From: an uncultured Clostridia bacterium
GTDB lineage: Bacteria > Bacillota > Clostridia > Christensenellales > Aristaeellaceae
Length of the DNA: 8,321 nucleotides
Assembly (NCBI GenBank): GCA_945877525.1
Contig: CAMDVP010000135.1
Coordinates: 1-8,321 of the forward strand
Direction: 5' to 3'
This document shows positions 1 through 6,901 of the stretch, one piece after another (position 1 is the first letter of the stretch; every line of letters starts with the position of its first letter). A program made the translations under genes and the position numbers. The notes beneath the pieces were generated by a model, which saw only the letters and a program-made list of their open reading frames with translations, was not told where the DNA came from and did not search any database.

Positions 1-1065
1 TTCCTTGCCCGTGCGCACCAGAATTGCGCCCGCGCAGTAGAACAGGGTGATCTTCATCAGGCCGTGGCACACCAGATGGCTCAGGCTGCCCACCATGCCG
101 GCGGGGGTCATCAGCGCCGCGCCCATGAGCATGTAGCTCAGATTACTGATGGTGGAGTAGGCCAGGCGGCGCTTCACATGCTGCTCCTTCACAGCCATGG
201 TGGAGCCAAAGAGGATGGTGAAGCACGCCAGGGCCAGAGCGATGGTCTGTGCGGTGGTGCCGTAGAGGAAATCCGCGCCGAAGGAATAGTAGATGGTGCG
301 CAGCACGGCATATGCGCCGGCGTTGACCACGGCCACCGCATGCAGCAGGGCCGTGACAGGCGTGGGCGCTACCGATGCCGCGGGCAGCCAGGCATACATG
401 GGGAATACCGCCGCTTTGGTGCCAAAGCCTATAAAGGCCAGCAGGAATACGAAGCGCAGCAGCGCCTCATGCCCGGCGGTGCGGGCGGGATCCAGCACGC
501 CGCCCAGGACAAAATCCGTCGTGCCGCCAAAGGTGAACACAAACATCAGCGCGATGAAGGCCAGCGCCGCGCCACCAATGGAATAGTACAGGTACTTGCG
601 GCCGGCGTGGATGGACTTTACATCCTGCTTGTGGGTCACAAGGGGCAGGGTGATCATGGTCAGGCACTCGTAGAACACATACAGGGTGAACAGGTTGGCG
701 GCCATGGCAATGGCCAGGGTGACGCCATAGGTCATGGTGTAGAAGGCGAAGAAGGTGCCGGGACGCTCCTCATGGGTCATGTATTCAAACCCGTAGAGGG
801 AGGCCAGAGGCCACAATACCGACACAAGCCCCGCAAAGACGCAGCTCATGCCGTCTACCCGGAAGGCCAGGGTCAGCCCGTCCATGATGGGAAACAGCTC
901 GTAGCGGGTTTCGGTGCGGGTAAGCAGAAGTACCCAGACCAGCGCGGAGGTGGCAAGCACCACCGCTTCCACATAAATGCCGCGGCTTTTCACTGTTTTC
1001 AGGCGGAACAGCGGCATCAGCGCGCCGCCCACCAGCGGCATCAGCAAAGCAATGTACAGCAGCAT
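1..1065 (-). CDS. Third MrpD/NuoL-type ion-translocating membrane subunit (3' end outside window)
   Basis: This is the first 355 residues of a proton-conducting antiporter-like subunit (PF00361 family); the reading frame is open to the left edge. It begins at the ATG at 1065, 12 bp after the upstream gene's stop, with GGGAGGG just before it. Family landmarks visible are FYECLTMITLPL with the transmembrane-5 glutamate E133, GFGTKAAVFPMYAWLP with K217, an AVKEQHVKRRLAYSTISNLS loop (292-311) and LMKITLFYCAGAIL with K339. In transmembrane helix 8 it reads LLHAVAVVNAGAYAVLR. The lysine used by most MrpD/NuoM/NuoN proteins is replaced by N248 and a histidine stands at H242, as in NuoL. It is clearly paralogous to the gene immediately upstream, sharing FEYM.HEE, GGVLD..R.AGHE and GFGTKA. 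It probably forms one ion channel in the membrane arm of a respiratory complex. Family assignment is firm; the exact subunit name and cargo ion are not. Confidence 0.9.
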   Translation of the reverse strand, partial: MLLYIALLMPLVGGALMPLFRLKTVKSRGIYVEAVVLATSALVWVLLLTRTETRYELFPIMDGLTLAFRVDGMSCVFAGLVSVLWPLASLYGFEYMTHEERPGTFFAFYTMTYGVTLAIAMAANLFTLYVFYECLTMITLPLVTHKQDVKSIHAGRKYLYYSIGGAALAFIALMFVFTFGGTTDFVLGGVLDPARTAGHEALLRFVFLLAFIGFGTKAAVFPMYAWLPAASVAPTPVTALLHAVAVVNAGAYAVLRTIYYSFGADFLYGTTAQTIALALACFTILFGSTMAVKEQHVKRRLAYSTISNLSYMLMGAALMTPAGMVGSLSHLVCHGLMKITLFYCAGAILVRTGKE

Positions 1066-1077
1066 GACGGCCCTCCC

Positions 1078-2571
1078 TTACATCACAAGGCCGGCCAGGC
1101 CGGAGAACAATTCGACAAGCCCCGTGGGGAACATGCCCGCCAGAATGGACTGGGCGGTAAGCAGGATCAGGGGAATCAGCATGACGTGGGTCGGCTCGCA
1201 CTTCTCAAAGAACTTGGGCTTGCCATCCCCGTCACGGCCGGGGAAGAAGCCGCGGATGCTGATGGGGAACAGATACCCCGCCGTCAGCAGCGCGCTGATG
1301 AGCAGCACCGCAGGCACCAGCCAGCAGAAAACGGAGTTGACACTCGTCATGCTCAGCGCGCCCTGGGCCAGGTACCACTTGCTCACAAAGCCCAGGCAGG
1401 GCGGAATGCCCACCAGACCCACGCTGGCCAGGGTGAAGCACCACATGACCACAGGCATCTGCTTGCCGATGCCCTCCAGCTCGGACACCTGGGTTTTGCC
1501 AGTTTTGTGGATGATGGCGCCGGCGGACATGAACAGCGTGTCCTTGATCAGCGCGTGGGCCAGCACATGGAGCAGCGCGCCCACCAGGCCCAGGGGAGTC
1601 ATGGTGGCCAGACCCGTCAGCACATAGCTCACCTGGCTGACGGAGGAATAGGCCAGGCGCTTCTTTAGCCCGCCCTCCTTGAAGGCCAGAAGCGAACCCA
1701 TGAACACCGTGAACAGCGTCAGGCACAGGAAGGCGGTCTGCACCCAGGTACCCCGGAGGAAGTCCACGCCCACAAAGCAGTAGATCAGCCGCAGAATGCC
1801 CAGCACGCCTGCCTTGGTGATAATGCCGGACAGCACCGCGCTGGCCGGGGCGGGGGCCGCCGGGTGCGCCGTGGGCAGCCAGCCATGGAGCGGGAACATG
1901 CCCGCCTTGGTGCCAAAGCCCAGCAGCATCAGGAACACGGTGGTGAGGATCAGGCCCTCATGCCCCGCCACGCGGCTCATGTCCAGCACGCCGCCGGGCA
2001 CGAAGGCGAAGGACTGCACATAGGGGCTGAGCAGGAACACGCCCAGCAGCGCCAGGGACGCGCCCAGCACGGAGTAAATCAGATACTTGATACCCGCGGC
2101 CACCGCGTCCTTCTTGCCGGTATGCATGACCAGCGGCACGGTGAGCAGCGTCATGAACTCATAGAACATGTAGAAGGTGACAATGGAGCCGGCAAAGCAC
2201 AGCGCCATCAGCACGCCCAGGGTGCAAAGGTAGAAGGCGTAGTACCGCCTCTGATGCTCCTCATGGGCCATGTATTCGAAGGAATACGCCCCTGCCGCCG
2301 CCCATACAAAGGCCATGACCACGGCGAAGAACTTGCCCATCGTGTCGGTGCGCAGGAAGATGGGCAGCGAATCCGACAGGGTGAACAAGCGTAGGGTCAG
2401 GCTGCCGGAGAACAGCACGGGCAGCAGCGCCAGCACGTTGAGCACCAGCACGCACAGGGTGAACGGGTTGCGCTGGCGCTTTTCCTCAAAGGGCCGGACA
2501 AAGAACACCGCCAGCCCCGAAAGAATGGGCAGAAGCACCGGAACAAGCAGATACCAGGAGCCGATCATCAT
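1078..2571 (-). CDS. Second MrpD/NuoL-type ion-translocating membrane subunit
   Basis: A 497-residue, very hydrophobic protein of the proton-conducting membrane transporter family (PF00361; NuoL/M/N, MrpA/D, MbhH). Its length is normal for a MrpD/NuoM-type protein with about 14 helices. All four classic charged residues of the half-channels are present: E138 in FYEFMTLLTVPLV, K222 in GFGTKAGMFPLHGWLPTAH, K253 in SGIITKAGVLGILR and K343 in LIKDTLFMSAGAII. The ATG at 2571 follows GAGGAGGAATC; a second ATG is the next codon, so the start is ambiguous by one residue. The gene follows mrpD after 19 bp and precedes its own paralogue after 12 bp. It matches the position of the second antiporter subunit (H') of Mbx/Mbs-type complexes. 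The cargo (Na+ or H+) cannot be told from sequence. The family call is firm; the subunit equivalence is inferred. Confidence 0.92.
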   Translation of the reverse strand: MMIGSWYLLVPVLLPILSGLAVFFVRPFEEKRQRNPFTLCVLVLNVLALLPVLFSGSLTLRLFTLSDSLPIFLRTDTMGKFFAVVMAFVWAAAGAYSFEYMAHEEHQRRYYAFYLCTLGVLMALCFAGSIVTFYMFYEFMTLLTVPLVMHTGKKDAVAAGIKYLIYSVLGASLALLGVFLLSPYVQSFAFVPGGVLDMSRVAGHEGLILTTVFLMLLGFGTKAGMFPLHGWLPTAHPAAPAPASAVLSGIITKAGVLGILRLIYCFVGVDFLRGTWVQTAFLCLTLFTVFMGSLLAFKEGGLKKRLAYSSVSQVSYVLTGLATMTPLGLVGALLHVLAHALIKDTLFMSAGAIIHKTGKTQVSELEGIGKQMPVVMWCFTLASVGLVGIPPCLGFVSKWYLAQGALSMTSVNSVFCWLVPAVLLISALLTAGYLFPISIRGFFPGRDGDGKPKFFEKCEPTHVMLIPLILLTAQSILAGMFPTGLVELFSGLAGLVM

Positions 2572-2590
2572 GATTCCTCCTCGTCATCAA

Positions 2591-4096
2591 TTAGCCGAAC
2601 ATCGTAAGACCCGTGGTAATGGCCTCAATGAGGTACTGGGAGAAAAGCCCCAGGGCGATGGTGGCCAGGGAAAAGCACACCAGCGAAGCGTTGAAGCAGA
2701 AGCCCCGCCGTCCTTTTTCGACGGGGTATTCCATTCCCTCCACGGGCTTGCGGTAGAGGGTAATGACCGTCTTGAGGAAATAGATGGTATTCAGCCAGGT
2801 GGAAATGGCCAGAGTGATGAGCACCAGCATCATGCGTCCCGAATCCGCCTGCATGGCCGCCATGGCGAAATTCAGCTTGCTGGTGAAGCCGCCCAGGAAG
2901 GGGAAGCCCACCATGCTCAGCGCGCCGATGGTGAAGGCCACGCCTGCGATGGGGCTGCGGAAGCCGGAACCCCGCAGGGCGCGGAACTGCTTGCTGTTGC
3001 CGGAGGCGTCGGCCAGGCCGCCGGCGGCAAGGAACAGCATGGCCTTGCACACCGCGTGGGAGAAGATGTGGAACACCGCCGCCATCATGCCCGCGTCGGT
3101 GCCCAGGCCGATGCCCATGTAAATGTAGCCGATCTGCGCCACCGAGGAGAAGGCGATCATCCGGCGGATGTCGCTCTGCCGGATGGCGGAAACCGAGCCC
3201 ATGACCATGCCCACCAGGGCAAACACGAACAGCACGTTGTCAATGCCGGTGGTGGCAATCACGTCCAGGCCGATCACCCGGTACATGATCTTGATGAGCA
3301 GGAAGATGTATCCCTTGCTGACCAGGGCGGAAAGAATGGCCGACGAGGTGGGCGTAGTGTAGCCATAGGCGTCGGGTACCCAGGTGTGGAAGGGGAACAG
3401 GGCGCTTTTGATGCCAAGACCAATGGTGATCAGGGCCACCACCACGGTGAGGGGCATCTGGTACTGCCCGCTTTCGGCCAGGGCGCTGACGGCCTGACGG
3501 ATGTTGCTCATAAGCAGGTGGCCGGTCAGGTCGTAAAGCAGGATAATTCCCAGCAGGAACAGGCCCGAGCCCACCAGGTTCATCACCATGTACCGGGTGG
3601 CTGCTACCAGCGTGCGGCCCTTGGTGCGGGCCATGATGAGCGAGCAGGCCGCGATGGTCATGATCTCCAGGAACACATAGGCGGTGAAAATGTCGTTGGT
3701 ATACACCTGGGCCATCAGCGCCGCGGTGAGCAGCAACAGCATGACGTAGTACAGGCTCTGCTTGTCATGGAGAATATGATCGTCAATCTTCTTCACGCCG
3801 CCCATCAGGGACAGGAGCATCACCAGGCTGAAGAAGGTGGCGGTGACGGCCTCCAGCAGGCCGGCGCGGATCTCATTGCCCCAGGGAGCGGGGTAGTGGC
3901 CCATCATGTAGGTGTAGCTGGCGCCGTAGCGGGCCATCAGCACCGTGAACACGGCAGAGACAGCGGTGACCATCGTCAGCACCAGGAAGGTCCAGCGCCG
4001 GGCAAAGCCTGACTTGAGCACGGAGGTCAGGGCCGCGGAGCCCAGGGGCAGGAGGATGCAGGCAAAGGGAATGGATTGCCACAGCTCCATGTGCAT
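2591..4096 (-). CDS. mrpD: MrpD/MbhH-type Na+/H+ antiporter subunit
   Basis: A 501-residue integral membrane protein of the MrpD/MbhH/NuoN group (PF00361). Conserved ion-path residues are visible: E144 in VFLEIMTIAACSL, K230 in GLGIKSALFPFHTWVPDAY, K261 in SALVSKGYIFLLIK and K351 in AVCKAMLFLAAGG, with the amphipathic-loop motif IRRMIAFSSVAQIGYIYMG at 310-328. The helix-5 segment has LEIMTIAACSL, differing from the YE.(M/L)T segment of the two downstream paralogues, so this is the more canonical MrpD. The start is the ATG at 4096, behind AAAGGAGGAG and 3 bp past the mrpC stop; an in-frame ATG two codons later (4090) is an alternative. Its place after mrpC matches both mrp and mbh operons. In those complexes the subunit moves Na+ or H+ across the cytoplasmic membrane next to MrpC. 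Confident. Confidence 0.94.
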   Translation of the reverse strand: MHMELWQSIPFACILLPLGSAALTSVLKSGFARRWTFLVLTMVTAVSAVFTVLMARYGASYTYMMGHYPAPWGNEIRAGLLEAVTATFFSLVMLLSLMGGVKKIDDHILHDKQSLYYVMLLLLTAALMAQVYTNDIFTAYVFLEIMTIAACSLIMARTKGRTLVAATRYMVMNLVGSGLFLLGIILLYDLTGHLLMSNIRQAVSALAESGQYQMPLTVVVALITIGLGIKSALFPFHTWVPDAYGYTTPTSSAILSALVSKGYIFLLIKIMYRVIGLDVIATTGIDNVLFVFALVGMVMGSVSAIRQSDIRRMIAFSSVAQIGYIYMGIGLGTDAGMMAAVFHIFSHAVCKAMLFLAAGGLADASGNSKQFRALRGSGFRSPIAGVAFTIGALSMVGFPFLGGFTSKLNFAMAAMQADSGRMMLVLITLAISTWLNTIYFLKTVITLYRKPVEGMEYPVEKGRRGFCFNASLVCFSLATIALGLFSQYLIEAITTGLTMFG

Positions 4097-4099
4097 GGC

Positions 4100-4468
4100 T
4101 TACTGCTCCTCCTTTCGGACCTGGGCGGTGATTTCGTCAATGTCCAGGGTATGGTAGCGGCGGTACAGCCGCACGGTGAGGGCCAGCATCAGCGCCGTGA
4201 CGGATACGCTGACCACGATGCCCGTGAGCACAAGACCCGCTGGAATAGGATTGATGTAGGCCTCCATGGACTGTACGCCGTCCACCACAATGGGAGCGGT
4301 GCGGCCCTCGATGTATCCCTTGGCAGCCAGAAACAGGTAAATGGCAGAGTCCATCATGGAAAAGCCGATGATCTTCTTGATCATGTTCTTGTGGAGCAGC
4401 AGGGTGGTGAAGCCGATGCCGAAGAGGATCATGGCAGCCATTTCTTCATAGTTGTGGAAAAATCCCAT
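4100..4468 (-). CDS. mrpC: MrpC/MbhG (NuoK-like) antiporter subunit
   Basis: A 122-residue protein with three predicted membrane helices, the normal size for MnhC/MrpC/MbhG (PF00420, homologous to NuoK). The family signature is NPIPAGLVLTGIVVSVSV at 73-90 in the third helix, equivalent to the DPLPQALVLTAIVI-type segment. The second helix carries D40 in FSMMDSAIYLFL, near where NuoK homologues keep polar or acidic residues. A charged cytosolic tail (RLYRRYHTLDIDEI...) ends the protein. The start at 4468 follows GGAAAGGAGATATGTAAGCC, placing the ribosome site inside the end of the upstream mrpB-type gene, whose stop is 3 bp away. MrpC typically packs against MrpD, which is the next gene. Confident assignment. 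Confidence 0.93.
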   Translation of the reverse strand: MGFFHNYEEMAAMILFGIGFTTLLLHKNMIKKIIGFSMMDSAIYLFLAAKGYIEGRTAPIVVDGVQSMEAYINPIPAGLVLTGIVVSVSVTALMLALTVRLYRRYHTLDIDEITAQVRKEEQ

Positions 4469-4471
4469 GGC

Positions 4472-5488
4472 TTACATATCTCCTTTCCGGAACAGGGTGT
4501 AGAAGGCGTACATGGTGCAGCAGACCACAAGGCCCACGGCGATGTTCAGGTAGGGAATCAGCCCTGCGGAGAACAGCCTGCCGGGGGTGCCGGGGGAGAT
4601 GAAGGAGGACAGGTGATTGGCCCCGGTGAAGAAGGAGTACGCCTTGCTGACAGCGTAGAAGCTCAGCGCGCACAGGGACACAACCTTAAAGGTTTTGAAG
4701 GTGAAGAAGCGCTCGGTTTTCCTGAAGCCGAAGGCGTTCAGGTACAGGATCAGGCCCGCGCCCATCACTGCGCCGCCGGAGAAGCCGCCGCCGGGGGAGA
4801 TGTGGCCGTTCATGATGATATAAACGCCAAAGAGCAGAATCAGCGGCACCAGGAAGGAGGCGATACGCTGCAGAATCAGGTCGTTCTTGGGCTCGTACAT
4901 GCGGTCGTCTGCCTCGGCCTCTAGCTGGGCCACGGCATCGCCGCCGTGCTTCTCCGAGGAAATGCGCAGGAGGATCAGCACCGAGCAGGCCGCAATGAAC
5001 AGCACGTTGCTCTCGCCCAGGGTGTCGAAGGCACGATAGTCCAGGATCATGCCGGCGACAATGTTCACCGCGCCGGTTTCCTGCATGCCCTGCTCAATGT
5101 AGCGGCGGCTGACCTCGTTGTTGGCGGGATTGTCGGGGTTGCCGAAGGGCGGCAGATAGGCCGCTGTTTGCAAAAGCATCCAGATGATGCCCAGGCAAAT
5201 CACCACGGCGGTGACGCGGTAAAACCACTGAGCCAGCTTGGCGCCCTTGCTGCGGGACCAGGCATGCACCTGACTGTACATGTCCTGCTCGTCGCGCAGA
5301 AGCAGGCGGCGGCGTTCGTCCCACTGGGCCTCGCGCTTCTCAGCGTCCCCGGCGGGGGCGTCGGGCAGCACCGCTTCCTCCTCCAGGTCGCCGTACATGG
5401 CGTCGTCCAGGGCGGAGGAGCCGTTTTTCAGCCAGCGGACAAAGCGCGGCCACCAGCTGTTTTCATAGTCATTCCTGGTCTTCGCCAT
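4472..5488 (-). CDS. mrpB: Fused MbhE-like/MrpB (MbhF) antiporter subunit with N-terminal cytosolic extension
   Basis: A 338-residue protein in three parts. Residues 1-85 are hydrophilic and charged, with no recognised domain. Residues about 92-176 hold two helices around ETGAVNIVAGMILDYRAFDT (137-156), followed by LGES. This resembles the MrpA C-terminal/MbhE segment (N.V..I..DFR..DT.GE). Residues about 205-335 are a MnhB/MrpB domain (PF04039) with GHISPGGGFSGGAV at 228-241 and four helices. In mrp operons the first part belongs to MrpA and in Pyrococcus mbh it is the separate mbhE, so this is a fusion or natural linkage. The ATG at 5488 was chosen because AAGGAGGTG lies 7 nt upstream; an ATG 12 codons earlier lacks this support and would extend deeper into the preceding gene. 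It overlaps that gene by 20 bp, suggesting translational coupling. Domain calls are solid; the extension's role is unknown. Confidence 0.9.
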   Translation of the reverse strand: MAKTRNDYENSWWPRFVRWLKNGSSALDDAMYGDLEEEAVLPDAPAGDAEKREAQWDERRRLLLRDEQDMYSQVHAWSRSKGAKLAQWFYRVTAVVICLGIIWMLLQTAAYLPPFGNPDNPANNEVSRRYIEQGMQETGAVNIVAGMILDYRAFDTLGESNVLFIAACSVLILLRISSEKHGGDAVAQLEAEADDRMYEPKNDLILQRIASFLVPLILLFGVYIIMNGHISPGGGFSGGAVMGAGLILYLNAFGFRKTERFFTFKTFKVVSLCALSFYAVSKAYSFFTGANHLSSFISPGTPGRLFSAGLIPYLNIAVGLVVCCTMYAFYTLFRKGDM

Positions 5489-5747
5489 GGCCGGGCACCT
5501 CCTTCTTCTGCAGGTCGATGGCATGGATTTTCTTCAGCGTTACAAACAGAAGCAGGCTGGTGATGCCGGCGCCCACCGCGGCCTCGGTGATGGCCAGGTC
5601 GGGGGACTCCAGCATGATCCAGATAACGCTCATGGCCAGGGACTGGCTCATGAATATGACAATGGAGGTCAGAAGGCTTTTGGTCAGGGACACGGAAACG
5701 GCGCAGATGATGATGAAGACCAGCAGGATGATGTTGAGAATTTCCAT
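5469..5747 (-). CDS. MbhD-like subunit (DUF4040; equivalent to part of the MrpA C-terminus)
   Basis: A 92-residue protein with three predicted helices. The diagnostic segment is ESPDLAITEAAVGAGI (47-62), the conserved PDLA.TEA.VGAG motif of MbhD/DUF4040 (PF13244), with a membrane-embedded acidic residue at E55. In classic Mrp systems this domain is fused into the large MrpA protein; a free-standing form is typical of Mbh/Mbx/Mbs respiratory complexes and of some clostridial mrp-like operons. In Mbh structures this region contributes to the lateral ion path that links the antiporter half to the rest of the membrane arm. The start at 5747 follows AAAAGGAGGG and lies 3 bp after the mrpG stop. 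The C-terminal tail (LKKIHAIDLQKKEVPGHGED) is soluble, and its coding sequence carries the next gene's ribosome site. Confident. Confidence 0.92.
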   Translation of the reverse strand: MEILNIILLVFIIICAVSVSLTKSLLTSIVIFMSQSLAMSVIWIMLESPDLAITEAAVGAGITSLLLFVTLKKIHAIDLQKKEVPGHGEDQE

Positions 5748-5750
5748 CCG

Positions 5751-6107
5751 TCAGTCACCCTCCTTTTCATGGCGCACCGTGCGCTTGTCCAGCACAGCCA
5801 TGTCCTTTTCCAGTTCGTCGTTGATGGTGATCTCCATGCGGCCGATCAGGTGGGAGGACACGGGGCTTGTCATCCACAGAATGCAGATGACGATGAGCAT
5901 CTTCAGCGTGGCCACTTCAAATCCGGTGGCCACCATGACGCCCAGCAGCATCAGCACAATGCCCAGGGTGTCGAACAGGGCAGCGGCATGGATGCGGCTC
6001 AGGGCATACTTGAAGCGGAACAGCCCCACCACGCCGGAAATCAGCACAAACAGCCCAGCCAGCGACAGCGCGGCGGAAAGGACGAAGCGAAGGCCCTCAA
6101 GCAGCAT
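5751..6107 (-). CDS. mrpG: MrpG/MbhC monovalent cation/H+ antiporter subunit
   Basis: A 118-residue protein of the MnhG/PhaG family (PF03334) with three helices (about 8-30, 44-60, 66-80). Diagnostic segments are GLFRFKYALSRIHAAALFDT (28-47) and TSPVSSHLIGR (80-90), matching the RFPD.Y.R.HAA....TLG and T.PV.AH...R patterns of the family. A charged cytosolic tail of about 28 residues follows. The ATG at 6107 lies 11 bp inside the end of mrpF and its GGAGGA ribosome site is provided by the glutamate codons at the mrpF C-terminus, so translation is probably coupled. MrpE, MrpF and MrpG form the small peripheral part of the Mrp/Mbh membrane module implicated in cation transport. Confident. Confidence 0.94.
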   Translation of the reverse strand: MLLEGLRFVLSAALSLAGLFVLISGVVGLFRFKYALSRIHAAALFDTLGIVLMLLGVMVATGFEVATLKMLIVICILWMTSPVSSHLIGRMEITINDELEKDMAVLDKRTVRHEKEGD

Positions 6108-6408
6108 GATTTTCTTCCTCCTCCCGGCGGCGCTTTTCGCGGTAAACGCCCATGTAGATTTTCGTCAGCAGCACCACGGCCAGGAAGGACAGCATTACAT
6201 AAATCAGTGCCACGTCCACCAGATAGCCCTCGTGCATCAGGAAGGAAAGAATGCAGATGATAATCACAATCAGCGTGCCCATCATGTTGATGGCAATCAC
6301 GCGGTCGGCAATGCGGGGGCCGATAATGGCCCGCACAAGGCAGCACAGAAGCAGCACGCCCAGCACACACAGGATGCCGTTGTACATCACGCTGTAATCC
6401 TCAGCCAT
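6097..6408 (-). CDS. mrpF: MrpF/MbhB monovalent cation/H+ antiporter subunit
   Basis: A 103-residue protein with three predicted helices, normal for MnhF/MrpF (PF04066). The family hallmark IIGPRIADRVIAINMMGT lies at 28-45 and includes the conserved D35-R36 pair. VDVALIYVMLSFLAVVLLTK (64-83) matches the D.ALIYALL.F motif of the third helix. The C-terminus is strongly charged (REKRRREEEEN). The start at 6408 is preceded by GGAGGAGGGAAAGCGCC and overlaps the end of mrpE by 8 bp; a longer frame upstream exists but has no ribosome site and runs through mrpE. In Mrp complexes MrpF lies between MrpE and MrpG and its conserved aspartate is important for transport. Confident. Confidence 0.94.
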   Translation of the reverse strand: MAEDYSVMYNGILCVLGVLLLCCLVRAIIGPRIADRVIAINMMGTLIVIIICILSFLMHEGYLVDVALIYVMLSFLAVVLLTKIYMGVYREKRRREEEENHAA

Positions 6409-6874
6409 GGCGCTTTCCCTCCTCCAGGCGCATAATGCGCTTTTCCATTTCGGAATCCTCCAGCCCGCGGGCAAAGTCCTCGTCCAGGCAGTGCACCAGG
6501 AACAGGTCATCCCGCACATCCACGGTGATGGTGCCGGGGGTCATGGTGATGGAATTGCCAAGAATCACCTTTCCCGATCCTGTCTTGAGGCGGGTATGGA
6601 AGGAGGTGACCTCCGGCTGCACCACCAGACGAGGCGACCAGATGAGACGGATGGTAGCCATGCCCGACTTGAACACTTCGCCCACCAGATAAGCCATGTA
6701 GGCAACGGCCTGAGGCAGGCGGCGAACCAGCGCCCATTCCCGCCGGGGGGAATAATCCATGAACGCGCAGAGGAATGCGTACAATAGCCCGCAGACAACA
6801 AGCCCTGTTACGGCGATTTCCGCAGTCCACTGCCCGTTGAGAATCAACCAGAAGGCAAACAGCAGAACAAACAT
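6401..6874 (-). CDS. mrpE: MrpE/MbhA Na+/H+ antiporter subunit, first gene of the operon
   Basis: A 157-residue protein of the MnhE family (PF01899). Two hydrophobic segments (about 2-12 and 18-38) are followed by a third around 55-80, then a soluble domain. The signature LGNSITMTPGTITVDV at 105-120 and the following FLVHCLD (125-131) match the L.NSITLTPGT...DV....H.LD pattern of MrpE. The frame stays open upstream to an ATG at 7150, but that stretch crosses the promoter and the start of the divergent gene, so the ATG at 6874 was chosen; AAGGGAGGT sits 7 nt before it. This is the promoter-proximal gene of the operon, in the same order as mbhABC (MrpEFG first) and unlike classic mrpABCDEFG operons, where mrpA leads. 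Confident. Confidence 0.94.
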   Translation of the reverse strand: MFVLLFAFWLILNGQWTAEIAVTGLVVCGLLYAFLCAFMDYSPRREWALVRRLPQAVAYMAYLVGEVFKSGMATIRLIWSPRLVVQPEVTSFHTRLKTGSGKVILGNSITMTPGTITVDVRDDLFLVHCLDEDFARGLEDSEMEKRIMRLEEGKRHG

Positions 6875-6901
6875 GGTGCAACCTCCCTTGTACGTTGAAA
6901 A

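Noticed and set aside
64..1668. 534-residue plus-strand open frame
   Set aside because: It lies antisense to two well-supported antiporter genes. Its product is rich in Gly, His, Gln and Ala with no membrane or family pattern, typical of a mirror frame in GC-rich DNA, and it spans a gene junction.
2270..4012. 580-residue plus-strand open frame
   Set aside because: It is antisense to mrpD and the second antiporter gene. The low-complexity His/Gln/Gly-rich product (GDQGHHHGEGH-type) has no recognisable family and arises from third-position GC bias of the real genes.
4076..4924. 282-residue plus-strand open frame
   Set aside because: It is antisense to mrpC and the mrpB fusion, has no ribosome site or recognisable domain, and has the same composition as the other mirror frames.
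5487..6435. Overlapping plus-strand frames of 257 and 305 residues
   Set aside because: Both are antisense to mrpG, mrpF and the MbhD-like gene; the true strand shows clear Pfam-type motifs in each.
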